Positions 9,501 through 17,639 of a DNA stretch of 64,000 nt are shown one piece after another. Source of the stretch: Pseudomonas sp. FP198 (GTDB lineage Bacteria; Pseudomonadota; Gammaproteobacteria; Pseudomonadales; Pseudomonadaceae). Location of the stretch: the NCBI RefSeq assembly GCF_030687895.1, contig NZ_CP117452.1, forward strand, positions 2,869,501-2,933,500. Direction: 5' to 3'. Below the pieces are notes generated by a model, which was given only the letters and a program-made list of their open reading frames with translations, did not search any database and was not told the origin of the DNA. The position numbers were made by a program, and so were the translations under genes. Each line of letters begins with the position of its first letter. Within the stretch, counting starts at the first letter, position 1.

Positions 9501-12500
9501 CCGACGGCACCGTTCCAGATCAGGTTGGCAGTGCGGATGGTCGCTACGTCGCTGGCACCGCCTGCGCCATAAATGGCCGGGGTGCTGAGCATCAGGTTGG
9601 CCAACCGCGACTTGCCCGTCGCCGAGTCATAGGTGTCGAGACTGACAGTGCCGTAGAAGTTCAACGCCTCACGAGCCGACAGTTCAAGAGTTTCCAGGGC
9701 CGGGGCACCGTATTCGGTGTCCCCGCGCAACAGGCGATCGAGTACCGTCTGGCTCAGGGTCAGACCGGCCGGCAAGACATTACGCGCCGCTGCGTCACTC
9801 AATGCCGGGGAGGTACCGACGTTGATATTACTCAGGGCCAGCGTCAGGTGGCGGGTGCCATAGCGCACTCCATCATCCAGTTCCAGGCTGCCCCCGGTAG
9901 CGGCGGCGATGCTGCCTTCGGAATGAATCCGGGTGACGCCACTGCAGGGCGTCAGGCTGCATCCACCGATGTTGATCGTGCCGTTGCTGCCCGATGAGGG
10001 TGCCAGCACGTTGAGCAAGCCGTTGGAGGCGGCCAGCAAGCTCAAATTCTGGCCGTTCACATTGAGGTCATAGACAAAACCGTCACGGGCATCGTAGGCC
10101 GCCGCGCCACGGCCGATGGTGCTGATGGCCGCGCCTTGTTCCATCGACAACTCGCCGTTGGCCAGCAGGAAAACTTCCGGTGCCGCTAGCGTCGCGCCTT
10201 CACGCAAGATCACCCTGGACGACGCTGCAAATGTCGGCGTGATGTAATTTCCGCCCTGACCATAGAGCGTATAGAACTGGCCGCCAATCACCTGACGCGA
10301 TGCGTTCAACGCATTGAGGCTTTCGGCATTGAGTGTCACACCCTCGAAGCCAGCCGTAGCCCCGCGTCCATCAGCCACTACCTCCAGCGCGCCCCCCACA
10401 TTACCCACTACCGTGACAGTGCCGCCGTAGCCACCTTTCTGAGGCGCGAACTTACCAATGCCCTTGAAGGAGAACGCTTGGTCTCCCGCCCCTGGGGCCA
10501 GCTTCAACTTCAAGGTCTTGGCGTCCACCGGCAATAGGGCCCGAGGCACGCCCAGGCGTGCGGCGTCGGCTACAGCGAACTGGGCGTAGCTGGTTTCGTT
10601 GTACTGCGAATAGCGACGCAGCACATCGCCCGAAGTCAGGATGACCTGGCTGGACAGACTGTTGCGCTGCTCGGTATTGACCACCGACAGCACCCCGGCG
10701 GTGGTCCAGGAGCCGTTGCGCATCTGCAACGCACCCGTCGTGGAACCCTGGCCCGCGAGGCCGTTGACCTCCACCCGGAACGCCCCAGGCAACAAGGCAT
10801 AGGTGGACGGCATCAGGGTATAGGTACCCGCGGCCAGCCCCGGCACACCGGCACCGATGGTGATTTGCTGGCCAACCCTCGGGTCGACGGCGCCGCCCTC
10901 GGGCGCCACTGGCGCGTATGCACTCTGATTACCCGGCACAATGGCATAGACCGGGTTGCTGGACAGGCCAGGCAACGTAAAGCCGCCGTTGGCACCGATT
11001 TGCACCAGCGGGTTGAAGCGCGCATCGGTGGAACCACCACGGCCGGAGATGAAACCGGCGCCGAGCAGATCACCGCCACCGGAAAGATCGAGTACCGAGC
11101 CTTCCTGGGCCATTACAGACTTTCCGCCCAGAATTACGCCGATGTTCAGATCACCGTTGGCAGACGGCATAGCCCCTTGCCCCAGGAACACCACCTTCTT
11201 GCCCGCGTACTCATAACTCTGACCATCGACGGTACCGCCATAAGGCAGCACCAGACCGAGGCCACTGACTGAAGTGAGACTGTTGGGCAGCAAATCCACC
11301 CGGGCAGTGACGCCAGTGATGTCATTGGTGCCGATTTCAATTAATCCCAACGGCGCCCGAACGACCCCACCCTGCTCGATCTGCGCACTGCCCAGTTGCA
11401 AGTGACCGAATGCCGAATAAGGCACTTGTGGTATGGCCTTGGTGGTTCGCCCGATAACCAGGCTGCGCGTCGGATCGTAAAGAGAGGTGCCGTTAGATGT
11501 GCCCCACCCATACCCCGCCAATACCCGAGCCCCAACCCCGGTCGCCGGATACAACTGGGCCGCTTGCAACAGCATATCCGAAGGGGTCAGCAACTGAGTG
11601 GTAAAACCCGTAGGCATATCGGCGCTCGAGAACCCGGCCAGGAATCGCAAATCACCCCGGCTGCTCAGTTGGACCTGATCGAAACCTGCGCGCTCAACTC
11701 CCACTGTGCTGCCATCGGCCTGCCTCACTGTGCCTTTGCTGCTGAACATCACATTGCCTTGCACATCCAGCAGATCAGCGTTGACTGAAAACACTGCCTT
11801 GTTCGCCAATAGAGACACCCCGCCACCATCGACCACTGGCCGGGTGTAAGGCTCAAAACTCGGTCGAGTGGTCGCCAGCCCTGTCGCAGTAGACAGCAAC
11901 ACATGGGGTGCATTGAACTCGACCCGGGTATTGGCTGGCGCGGTTGCACTCAATCCAAAGCTGCGGGCGTACAGGCTCAGGCTTTGTCCGAGGGACATCG
12001 ACAGGTTGCCATCGACGCTCATCAGTCCGTTGCTCAACAAGGACAAATTGTCGAAACCACCAGCCTGGACTTGATCGACGCCTAGCCGACCGTGTCCGTA
12101 GACCAGCGAATCCGCCGATGTTTCAGCCGTGTCGCCAAGCCGATGTGCCTGAGCTACCTGTTCCAACACCAGTTCACGCACGTTCAACACCCGGCCATCG
12201 ACTGCGCTTTTCAGGTAGTAGGGAGTTTCCAGCGCCACCGACAGGCTGCCCCCCGCCGCCCCGGCACCTCCCGAACGGGCGCTTAATGCGCCGTCCAGAT
12301 ACAAGCCATTGGCCGACGCCAGGGAAATGCTGCCGCCGTTGCTCGCCACTGACGTGCGCCCCTGGCCAGCGACATCCAGCACGGCCTGGCTGCCATCCGC
12401 TTGCAGACGGGCACCGTCACGCACCACCACAAACAGCTCGGAGGCAGACGTCGATCCTTTCGCGGCATCAATCTGGCCACCGATGACAATCTGCCCGCCG

Positions 12501-15500
12501 TCGCGCACCAGGCCATAGGTCTGGCCGCGCATATCCTGAGCGGTCATCGCCCGGCTCGATACATCGATAAGCGCCTGCTCGCCCAGCCAGATGGAACGAC
12601 CGTGGCCCTGGGCATTGACCTGATCGCGAACCGCATCATCGACGCTCAACTCGGTAAGGCTGACCCGCCCGCCCCAGGCGTTAAGCGTGCCGTTGGCGGT
12701 CAATTGCCCGCTGCTCCGGACATCGATGCCCTGGCCTGGATCAACGGTAATCACACTGCCCTTGCCCAAGCTCAATACCGTGCGCGCCATGTCGGCGGCG
12801 CTGGAATTCGCGGTGCCAGCGGTGAGGCTCAGGCTCGCAGCACGACGCTGGGTCAGGACACCTTTGACCGCATCTTCCTGATACAGCTCCGGCGTCCAGC
12901 GCTGCAAGGCAGCGGCCGGCTCCGCGTCGCTGCCGGTGTTCAACGCCTGCTCACCAAAACGGTACACCGGCATCGTCACATCGACCCGGGTCCCGTCGGC
13001 CACAGTGAGGCCTTCGTTGCCGGTGATGTCATAGGCGGAGAAACCCTTGTCGAAGAAATCGCCGCCCAGTTGCAGAGTGCCAGGTTCGAGGGGGGTGCCG
13101 CTGTTGCCGATCAGCACTTTGCTGGCCGCCAACTTCAAGGTCCCGCCGCCGCTCACGCCGGTACCGCGCAGTTCACCTTCGAGGTTCAAGTCACCGTTAC
13201 CGGACGATGCACCGGTACTCGCGGTCAAGGTCAGGTCACCGCCCTTGCCGCCGCGAGTCTTGCCATCGGCCATCACGGCAGCACCGGAGCTGACGTCAAT
13301 CAGGCTGCCCTGCTGCACATCAATATCGCCACTGCTGCGCACGGACACGCTGCCGCCGTTGATGAACGGCAGGCCTTGGCGGTCGTTGCCGTCGAGCAGC
13401 AGATTGCTCCAGCGCCCGGCGGTGTTCAGCTTGATGCCTTCGCCCAAGGTGACCGTCGCCCGCTGTCCCGTGGCGGGTGAAAGTGTGACGTCTGCCATCT
13501 GGAAATTATCCGTCCTGACCTGTTTGAGCACGTTACCCAAGGCAATGCGACCGCTGCGGGCCGTCAGGTCGGCATTCACCTCGACCTGCGGGGCATAGAG
13601 CGTGATATCGCCGCCGTCGGCGACCTTGAGTGCACCGTCGACCTTGATGCCTTCAGCCGCCGCTACCTTGACCGCGCCGAGCTGGAAGCCATTGAGCATC
13701 GCATTGTCCAGCACCAGCTTGCCTTGCCGGTCAGTGCCGACCGCCGAGGTCAGGTCCAGCCCCGCAGCAAGCTTGTCGCTCACCTTGCCAAGGGTGACCT
13801 GATCGAAGGTGGGGTTCAGGCCGCTGTTGATCACGCCACTGGCCTTGTCATAGATCGGCGTGTAGTTGCCCACCCATAATTGCGCCCGACGGGCCACGGC
13901 GTTTTGCGATTGCTGGTAGCCGTCGAGGTTGAGGTTGGGCGCCAGGGTCTGGCGTTCGCCCTGGTAGACCTCGCCGACGATCTGGCCGTCCAGCACGGCG
14001 TTGCGGGTCGACACCACCAGCTTGCCGGCATCGCGGCCGACGGTGTAGCCGGCTTCAAAACGTTCGCGAGGGGCAATGAGCGGGTTGTAGTAGTAATCGG
14101 TCTGGCCCCAGCGCTGGCTGTGGTCTTCGTAACCCTTGTAGATGCCGGTGTAGAGGATGTCGCCCGGGGCCTTGGACAGCTCATACAGACGACCATTGGC
14201 GCCCTTGAGCCAGGATTGGCGCAAGTACCCACTCTGTACATCCAGGGTACCGCCGGACAGGTTCAACTGAGCCGCCTGCTGGGTCACCACGTCGTTGCCA
14301 GTGAACGTCAGGGTACCGCCCTGGGCCGCCCACTCCCCGACGCTGTGCCCACGGGTGCCGAGATAACCGCCAACCTCCAACAGACCTCCCGCCGTGTACC
14401 AGCGGTCAGTGGCGTAGCCGTTGGTGCCCGCCGGGACGTAGACCAGGTCGCGCACGTCCACCCACACATCGTTGTTGGTCAACTTACCGCCTTCGCGGTT
14501 GATCGGCGCATCCCGTTGTTCGTTGCCCTGGACGTTGACCTTGATGGAATTGGACTCCATCGCCACCTTGACGCCGATGGCGCCGGACACGTCGATCACC
14601 GCGCCATCGCGCACCAGGCTGCGACCGGCCGCGCTGACCGCAACCTGGCCGCCGGTGGCCAGGGTGATGGAGCCGTTCTGGAAGTCGACGCTGCCGCCAC
14701 TGACGATCTCGACCCGTGACTGGTCGGTGCGGTCGACCACGCTGCTGAGGTTGTTGAACTGGCCGCTGATCAGGTTGTTCGGCGTGCCGTCCAGGCCGGC
14801 CGGCCCGGCGTTGCGTTGGCTATCCAGCGCGCTGCCGCCCGCGGCATCGAGCAGCACGGCGGTGGCGCTGCCCTGCCCCAGGGTCACACTGCCGCTGCTG
14901 TCGCTGATGGCGTTGAGCAAATGTACGGTGCCGCGGGTGTCCACCGAACTGCTGGCCACCGCCACGCCGTTTTGCTGCACAGTGTGCCCGGTGAGGGTGA
15001 TGTCGCCGGTGCTGGCCTGGATCAGGCCACTGTTGATCACTGTGCCGGCGCTGCTCCCCGGCTTGAGCGAGGTCGCAACCTCATTGCCACGGGTTGTGGA
15101 ACGCAGGTTGCCGCTGGTTCCCTGGCCGCGCCGGATGTAGAAGCTGTCGCCTGCCGCCAGGGTGGTTTGGCCCTTGGCGGTGATGATGGAGCCGGCGTTC
15201 TCCACTTCGCTACCCAGCAGCAAGGCATAGCCGCCCCCCGCAGTGGAAGTAGCGGCGCGGTGGGTTTCGATCAGTGCGCCCTGCTGCACTTCGACCTTGC
15301 CCGCCGCGTCAGTGAAGGTCGGTTGGCTGCCGGTGGCATCGACGTACAAGCCGCGCTTGCTAAATTGCTCATCGCTGATGTTGGCCGCCACCGCCGCCAG
15401 GTTGCGCACGTTGACCTGGCTGCTGCCGCTGAAAATGATGCCGTTGCGGTTAACCAGCATCACCGTGCCGTTGCCCTTGATCTGGCCCTGGATCTGGCTC

Positions 15501-16105
15501 GCTCGCGCCTGTGGGTCATTGACCCGGTTGAGCACGGCCCAGTCCGATTGCTGCTGGAAATCCACCGTGGTGTTGCGCCCGACGTTAAAGGTTTCCCAGT
15601 TGAGAATCGCCTTGTCGGCGGTCTGCTCGATCTTCACGGTAGTCTTGCCGCCGTCCTGGGTCTGCTGCGGTCCCTTGGCGTTGAGCCAGCCCTGGGTCAG
15701 GCTGTTATCGACCTTGAGCCCGCCCTCGCCCAAGCCGTCAGGCACGACCTGTACCTGGCCGAACGCGGCTTGGCGCCCCGCGGCCTGGGCCGCCTGCTGA
15801 GCCGCGATGGCGGCCACGGTGTTGTTGAGGTTGGTCAGCGAACGCTGCAACTGCGCATTGGCCCGTTGCTGTTGCGCCAAGGGTGGCGGCATGCCTGGCT
15901 GCGCCGTTGCAGGTCGCCCCGCACCGCCGGCCTGAGGCGCGCCCTTGGCAGCAAACCAGGCCGAACTGAACGCCGTCGCTGCGTGGGCATTGCCGGCCAC
16001 CATCAACAGGGCAATGGCCTGGGCCAGCGGCTTGAGTCGCAACATCGACAACTCGCCATCGCGACGTGGGGCATTCAGGTTCGTCTGGGGTTTGCAGCGC
16101 AGCAT
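3524..16105 (-). CDS. pdtA: PdtA-like giant two-partner secretion exoprotein (filamentous haemagglutinin family)
   Basis: A 4,193-residue secreted exoprotein (adhesin-like), the likely cargo of PdtB. An extended signal peptide of about 42 residues ends NAHA. It is followed by a Gln/Ala-rich linker and a TPS secretion domain at about 115-400, with the typical NRNGIIFSGSSQVNVRNLAA segment. Most of the rest is repetitive beta-helix sequence (GGDITL, GGSLELDDG-like units). The C-terminal ~650 residues are of the DUF3739 type seen in this family. Outside the signal peptide the only cysteines I find form three close pairs (GCSLTPC, CTDLPDFC, CTDNPSYC). I chose the ATG at 16105 because AAAGGA lies 8 bases before it; the ATG at 16114 overlaps that site. 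Identity with PdtA is from the pdtA-phdA-pdtB order next to hxc and vre genes. Confidence 0.88.
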   Translation of the reverse strand: MLRCKPQTNLNAPRRDGELSMLRLKPLAQAIALLMVAGNAHAATAFSSAWFAAKGAPQAGGAGRPATAQPGMPPPLAQQQRANAQLQRSLTNLNNTVAAIAAQQAAQAAGRQAAFGQVQVVPDGLGEGGLKVDNSLTQGWLNAKGPQQTQDGGKTTVKIEQTADKAILNWETFNVGRNTTVDFQQQSDWAVLNRVNDPQARASQIQGQIKGNGTVMLVNRNGIIFSGSSQVNVRNLAAVAANISDEQFSKRGLYVDATGSQPTFTDAAGKVEVQQGALIETHRAATSTAGGGYALLLGSEVENAGSIITAKGQTTLAAGDSFYIRRGQGTSGNLRSTTRGNEVATSLKPGSSAGTVINSGLIQASTGDITLTGHTVQQNGVAVASSSVDTRGTVHLLNAISDSSGSVTLGQGSATAVLLDAAGGSALDSQRNAGPAGLDGTPNNLISGQFNNLSSVVDRTDQSRVEIVSGGSVDFQNGSITLATGGQVAVSAAGRSLVRDGAVIDVSGAIGVKVAMESNSIKVNVQGNEQRDAPINREGGKLTNNDVWVDVRDLVYVPAGTNGYATDRWYTAGGLLEVGGYLGTRGHSVGEWAAQGGTLTFTGNDVVTQQAAQLNLSGGTLDVQSGYLRQSWLKGANGRLYELSKAPGDILYTGIYKGYEDHSQRWGQTDYYYNPLIAPRERFEAGYTVGRDAGKLVVSTRNAVLDGQIVGEVYQGERQTLAPNLNLDGYQQSQNAVARRAQLWVGNYTPIYDKASGVINSGLNPTFDQVTLGKVSDKLAAGLDLTSAVGTDRQGKLVLDNAMLNGFQLGAVKVAAAEGIKVDGALKVADGGDITLYAPQVEVNADLTARSGRIALGNVLKQVRTDNFQMADVTLSPATGQRATVTLGEGIKLNTAGRWSNLLLDGNDRQGLPFINGGSVSVRSSGDIDVQQGSLIDVSSGAAVMADGKTRGGKGGDLTLTASTGASSGNGDLNLEGELRGTGVSGGGTLKLAASKVLIGNSGTPLEPGTLQLGGDFFDKGFSAYDITGNEGLTVADGTRVDVTMPVYRFGEQALNTGSDAEPAAALQRWTPELYQEDAVKGVLTQRRAASLSLTAGTANSSAADMARTVLSLGKGSVITVDPGQGIDVRSSGQLTANGTLNAWGGRVSLTELSVDDAVRDQVNAQGHGRSIWLGEQALIDVSSRAMTAQDMRGQTYGLVRDGGQIVIGGQIDAAKGSTSASELFVVVRDGARLQADGSQAVLDVAGQGRTSVASNGGSISLASANGLYLDGALSARSGGAGAAGGSLSVALETPYYLKSAVDGRVLNVRELVLEQVAQAHRLGDTAETSADSLVYGHGRLGVDQVQAGGFDNLSLLSNGLMSVDGNLSMSLGQSLSLYARSFGLSATAPANTRVEFNAPHVLLSTATGLATTRPSFEPYTRPVVDGGGVSLLANKAVFSVNADLLDVQGNVMFSSKGTVRQADGSTVGVERAGFDQVQLSSRGDLRFLAGFSSADMPTGFTTQLLTPSDMLLQAAQLYPATGVGARVLAGYGWGTSNGTSLYDPTRSLVIGRTTKAIPQVPYSAFGHLQLGSAQIEQGGVVRAPLGLIEIGTNDITGVTARVDLLPNSLTSVSGLGLVLPYGGTVDGQSYEYAGKKVVFLGQGAMPSANGDLNIGVILGGKSVMAQEGSVLDLSGGGDLLGAGFISGRGGSTDARFNPLVQIGANGGFTLPGLSSNPVYAIVPGNQSAYAPVAPEGGAVDPRVGQQITIGAGVPGLAAGTYTLMPSTYALLPGAFRVEVNGLAGQGSTTGALQMRNGSWTTAGVLSVVNTEQRNSLSSQVILTSGDVLRRYSQYNETSYAQFAVADAARLGVPRALLPVDAKTLKLKLAPGAGDQAFSFKGIGKFAPQKGGYGGTVTVVGNVGGALEVVADGRGATAGFEGVTLNAESLNALNASRQVIGGQFYTLYGQGGNYITPTFAASSRVILREGATLAAPEVFLLANGELSMEQGAAISTIGRGAAAYDARDGFVYDLNVNGQNLSLLAASNGLLNVLAPSSGSNGTINIGGCSLTPCSGVTRIHSEGSIAAATGGSLELDDGVRYGTRHLTLALSNINVGTSPALSDAAARNVLPAGLTLSQTVLDRLLRGDTEYGAPALETLELSAREALNFYGTVSLDTYDSATGKSRLANLMLSTPAIYGAGGASDVATIRTANLIWNGAVGAPGSVIAGGAGTGAGRLDIQAQRIEFGYGEFAQPSSVTSLARLALGFANVNFSASARLTANHKGSLAVYQTQGAYDPKTGFAYSGGNLNILTPLLTGEAGSINRISAGGAINVAGAGAKPGAVSGLGGELSLKGASVNLASAVVLPSGKLTLSATRDLTLADEALIDVAGRTVTFNDVTRYSAGGEVILQSQDGDIRQADGSTIDFSARNNQAGRLSAVALDGAAGVVDLQGRILGSSTGEYDAGGTAMPYLAGSVEIQAQRLDDSGSLSEQFAALNQRLNDGQVFGARGFQLKQGDLVIGNGLKASSINVSVDNGSLLVNGKVDASGERVGSIYLAAGNALTLGSTAVLDAHGRRLRVDSYGKIIDSPNRAIVDLTARQGLLTLGNGARIDLRHGTEVALGSKPGMNDGRARGTLQLNAPRLGGVSGGDVAIDASGAVDVQGARSIALVAMWQYDDAPLVNVPAASGKPYQVINQAWLDDVHDDNTAFITQAHDNDDLLQRKLAGLNNSRYRDVFHLRPGVEVVSATADGDLVVQGDLDLSRYRYESLNPHNQLDNVYGSGESASLTLRAGGDLNIYGSITDGFAQPPASNDDKGWVLLPGIDFAAGDIVVPGTGVTLAEDTAFPAGSVLNFDVPLKGATLAAGTRLPVAATLDQPLVLPAGTVLAAAVHDALGNLLFAAGTLLASTQTLDAGTVLGAGSLLGSSATIGSLIWPKGVALPGIADATHGLTNVVRLSGPLALNVGSKIPSGTDIKLPAGVESVQLRPEVAGSNWAIAPMLAEGSQSWSLRLVAGADTQAADSRVVKPVTAGGDLHLADSHYGMFGVPKVGEMLWTEAGSLDFFGDTSMAGQPIDFEAIGYPGLCTDLPDFCKASSGYIWTEVGAIEWGDPSLAGQPIDFGAIGYPELCTDNPSYCQAVGQADYKAGSQRWSVIRTGAADLELFSAGDLKMDSLYGVYTAGSSASTTFANDPYNQPKALGAADKVLNDSLGENEQFVDGGSNSLYRAWYPDFGGNLTLNVGGSLTGNTMDVVTSSGNTRPNPGDLGYDTANVGNWLWRQGNGSVYTGTQAQPTAWWINFGSYTAAQDGKADLMVGFTGFGTLGGGNLNVQVAGDAGVIDQMAGSRLETRGNGRSQGLVLAVGSTGRVGADGSLQLTGGGDLNLHVGGALNPGSLFVDGHLNGAVINLRGHAQIDSGALGRIDLQYGNATSAQSPGETRAYDSFKSTRGFATGGLTLMPGDATFDLTTSGDLVVMDVADPGRAPMMSASRFKEGDSNGSGLSWFTLWTANTAIDLWSSGGNLTPFTSSTATDLAVVYPSILRAVAAGGSLYYGKSSAVYEAGYSGDNRPALLLAPGINSELQFLAGDSIYGGDMSVSRSGAASTALATPLRPAYVASVDNGISIKVSNLSADGNPVRLSSNMLPLLAFDTSSASSEWALNADPARFYALEGDLLAVTTGRSMTSVSTARWPGRIAYEGAGAVRMMAGRDIVSSGIPLTGSRSDNAEAGDYTSAGNLFIHNNPTDISIVSAGRDILYSSFNVAGPGLLEITAGRNILMDDKVSITSIGAVVPGDSRPGASLVLQAGAGLDGADYQRFVKAYLDPANQALAGVPLADQDGKVAKTYEAELVKWLKERFGFSGDTEQARNFFAALPAEQQRVFARDVYFAELKAGGREYNEVGGVRQGSYLRGREAIELLFPTKDVAGNAITYKGDITMFGGAGVHTDFGGGIQMLTPGGGQTFGIEGNAPPSTAGVITQGEGDIQLYAKNSILLGQSRIMTTFGGSILSWSAQGDINAGRGSKTTVVYTPPKRLYDTWGNVTLSPSVPSTGAGIATLNPIPEVAPGDIDLIAPLGTIDAGEAGIRVSGNVNIAALTVVNAANIQTQGKSTGVPLAASVNTGAITSASSAASSATQAAEDVARQQQNAARQNQASVFTVQVVSFGSEQLAPSRDGASREAPRTYDPASPVQVLGAGPLDEQARQRLTDEERGRLSL
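6755..7000 (-). repeat. Imperfect tandem duplication inside pdtA with paired cysteines
   Basis: Two units (6755-6865 and 6887-7000 on the plus-strand scale) encode about 37-38 residues each. Both run WTE.G, then SMAGQPIDFEAIGYPGLC or SLAGQPIDFGAIGYPELC, and end with a second cysteine seven residues later. They lie about 133 bases apart. The identity is clear at both DNA and protein level, indicating a recent internal duplication. Confidence 0.8.
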
Positions 16106-16203
16106 CCTACTCATCCTTTCGGGTTCGCTCTAAGGGGGCGCAACGCAGTGCTGTCAAGCTGCCAGCGTTGGTTATAGGGGATAGGCGGTTACAGCCGCTC
16201 GGG

Positions 16204-16233
16204 ACCGAACGGTTGTCATGAAAATTTCATGTG
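16204..16233 (-). promoter_or_regulatory. Candidate VreI/PhoB promoter element upstream of pdtA
   Basis: Partner of the element at 3272-3301, with the same blocks (ACCGAAC, TTGTCATGAAA, TTCAT) in the same spacing. The plus-strand core TTGTCATGAAAATTTCAT matches the Pho box at 11 of 14 positions. It ends 98 bases upstream of the chosen pdtA start. Conservation of spacer bases as well as ends suggests overlapping sites for an activator and a sigma factor. Confidence 0.5.
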
Positions 16234-16260
16234 GCTGTGTCGGTACGGGTGTTGGGCAAG

Positions 16261-16288
16261 GATCAGCAACGACTGCGCCGTGCTGATC
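16261..16288 (-). terminator. Hairpin downstream of the first DING gene
   Basis: GATCAGCA (16261-16268) pairs with TGCTGATC (16281-16288); a further CG pair is possible with a bulge. It lies 29 bases past the DING stop codon, but the following U-tract is poor, so termination strength is uncertain. Confidence 0.45.
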
Positions 16289-16316
16289 GATATCCTGGGT
16301 TGGTCCCGGCATGGTT

Positions 16317-17486
16317 TTACAGCGGACGACCTATGCCATTGCATACGTTAGGGTTACCGATGCTCAAGGTGTCGGCAGCCGTCAGGAAGCTGTTGCGGAT
16401 TGCGGTTTTCCAGGCAACCGGTAACGGCAGCAGACGATTGGCGCTGATAGCCGCGTCGTGATTGACGGCAGAGGAAGCGTTGTAGTGACGGGCAAAGAAG
16501 GTACGCACCTGTGCGCTCTGGCCGATATCGGCATAGCACTGACTGAAGATCACGTTGGTGAAGCCAAGAATGGGGTAGCCGGTGGTTGGGAAAGGCACCA
16601 CGCTTGGGTCAAATGTGTCGGTAGTTGCGCCGAATACCGGCACCCAGGCGTTTGGATTCGAGCGATTACCGGTGGCAGGGACAGCGATTGCGGCTATAGC
16701 TGCCGAAATATTCGCTGGCGCAGGAGACACACCGGCAACCCGGGCCACCTTGGTGGCGTCATCCAGGCCAGCCAAGGTCGATGCTGCATACGCCGGGCTC
16801 ATATAAGTGATAGCACCTTGAGTCGCATTCATTGCATACATGGCGCCTTCACTATGAACGGCCGCTAGCGCACGGGCCGGCGGCCCGCCGCTGTAGCTGG
16901 AGGCGAAGTGGGTGGTGACAGAGAAGCTGCCTGTTTCCGCGCACTTTGCGCGCAGGAAGCGGGTGAACAATTCCGTGGTTCCGCTGCTCTCGGCGCGGTA
17001 AACCACAGTGATTGGACCGGTACGGCCAGAGCCGTTGATCTGGCTCCAGTCAGTCAGGCGCCCGGAGAAGATCCCGCACAGTTGGTTAACGCTCAGATCG
17101 ACATTGGCGGTGCCGGCCTTATTGAACGGAATGGCAACTGAGGTCGCTGCCGAGGGCACCTGGATCAATGGCCCCCAAGTGGCACTGTGAGTAGAGTTGT
17201 AGTAGCTCAACTCAGTCGACGTGAGCTTCGAATCGCTGGCGGCCCAGTGAACGTTCTTGCTGGTGTCGCCTGCCACGAATCTGGTGTAGTCATTGCTCAG
17301 GAAAGCCCGTTTGCCATTGCCGCTACCCACACCGATGTAGGGAGCGAAACCGGCCGTCAACACGCCAGGCGTTTGGTAAAGCGGCTGGGGCAAGGTAGCG
17401 CCGCCACCGTTGACATCCGCCATTGCCAACGGCGCGCATATACCGCTGCACAGTAATGCAACAGCCTTGGATAAACGATTGAACAT
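16317..17486 (-). CDS. DING-family (PstS-like) exported protein, copy 1
   Basis: A 389-residue secreted protein with a signal peptide ending LAMA and a mature start DVNGGGATLPQPLYQ, the DING signature. PstS-type features follow (GVGSGNGKRAF, VAIPFNKAG, VYRAESSGTTELFTRFL). DING proteins bind phosphate and some act as phosphatases; in P. aeruginosa two genes in this position (PA0688/PA0689, from memory lapA/lapB) encode Hxc substrates. AGGAG lies 7 bases before the ATG at 17486, in the loop of a small hairpin (17489-17504, arms CAAGAC/GTCTTG). It is a paralogue of the next gene upstream, whose terminator separates them. The function as Hxc cargo is inferred from context. Confidence 0.85.
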   Translation of the reverse strand: MFNRLSKAVALLCSGICAPLAMADVNGGGATLPQPLYQTPGVLTAGFAPYIGVGSGNGKRAFLSNDYTRFVAGDTSKNVHWAASDSKLTSTELSYYNSTHSATWGPLIQVPSAATSVAIPFNKAGTANVDLSVNQLCGIFSGRLTDWSQINGSGRTGPITVVYRAESSGTTELFTRFLRAKCAETGSFSVTTHFASSYSGGPPARALAAVHSEGAMYAMNATQGAITYMSPAYAASTLAGLDDATKVARVAGVSPAPANISAAIAAIAVPATGNRSNPNAWVPVFGATTDTFDPSVVPFPTTGYPILGFTNVIFSQCYADIGQSAQVRTFFARHYNASSAVNHDAAISANRLLPLPVAWKTAIRNSFLTAADTLSIGNPNVCNGIGRPL

Positions 17487-17583
17487 GACAAGACTCCTGT
17501 CTTGAGAAGCGGCGCCTTACCCGAGTGCATCGACCGTAAGCGCAGCTGAAGGGTGTGAAACAACAACCGTTAACTACAAAGAA

Positions 17584-17611
17584 ATCAGCAACGGCTTTCG
17601 CCGTTGCTGAT
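17584..17611 (-). terminator. Strong rho-independent terminator after DING copy 2
   Basis: Perfect 12-base arms ATCAGCAACGGC and GCCGTTGCTGAT with a 4-base loop, reading GAAA on the transcribed strand. It is followed on the minus strand by TTTCTTTG. It sits 29 bases beyond the stop of the gene ending at 17640, the same distance as the hairpin after copy 1, and shares its ATCAGCA stem end. Confidence 0.8.
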
Positions 17612-17639
17612 CGGTGTTGCGTGTCGCTCAGGCGTGGTG

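Noticed and set aside
12401..13480. 359-codon plus-strand frame inside pdtA
   Set aside because: One of many antisense frames in the repetitive pdtA gene; no signal or motif.
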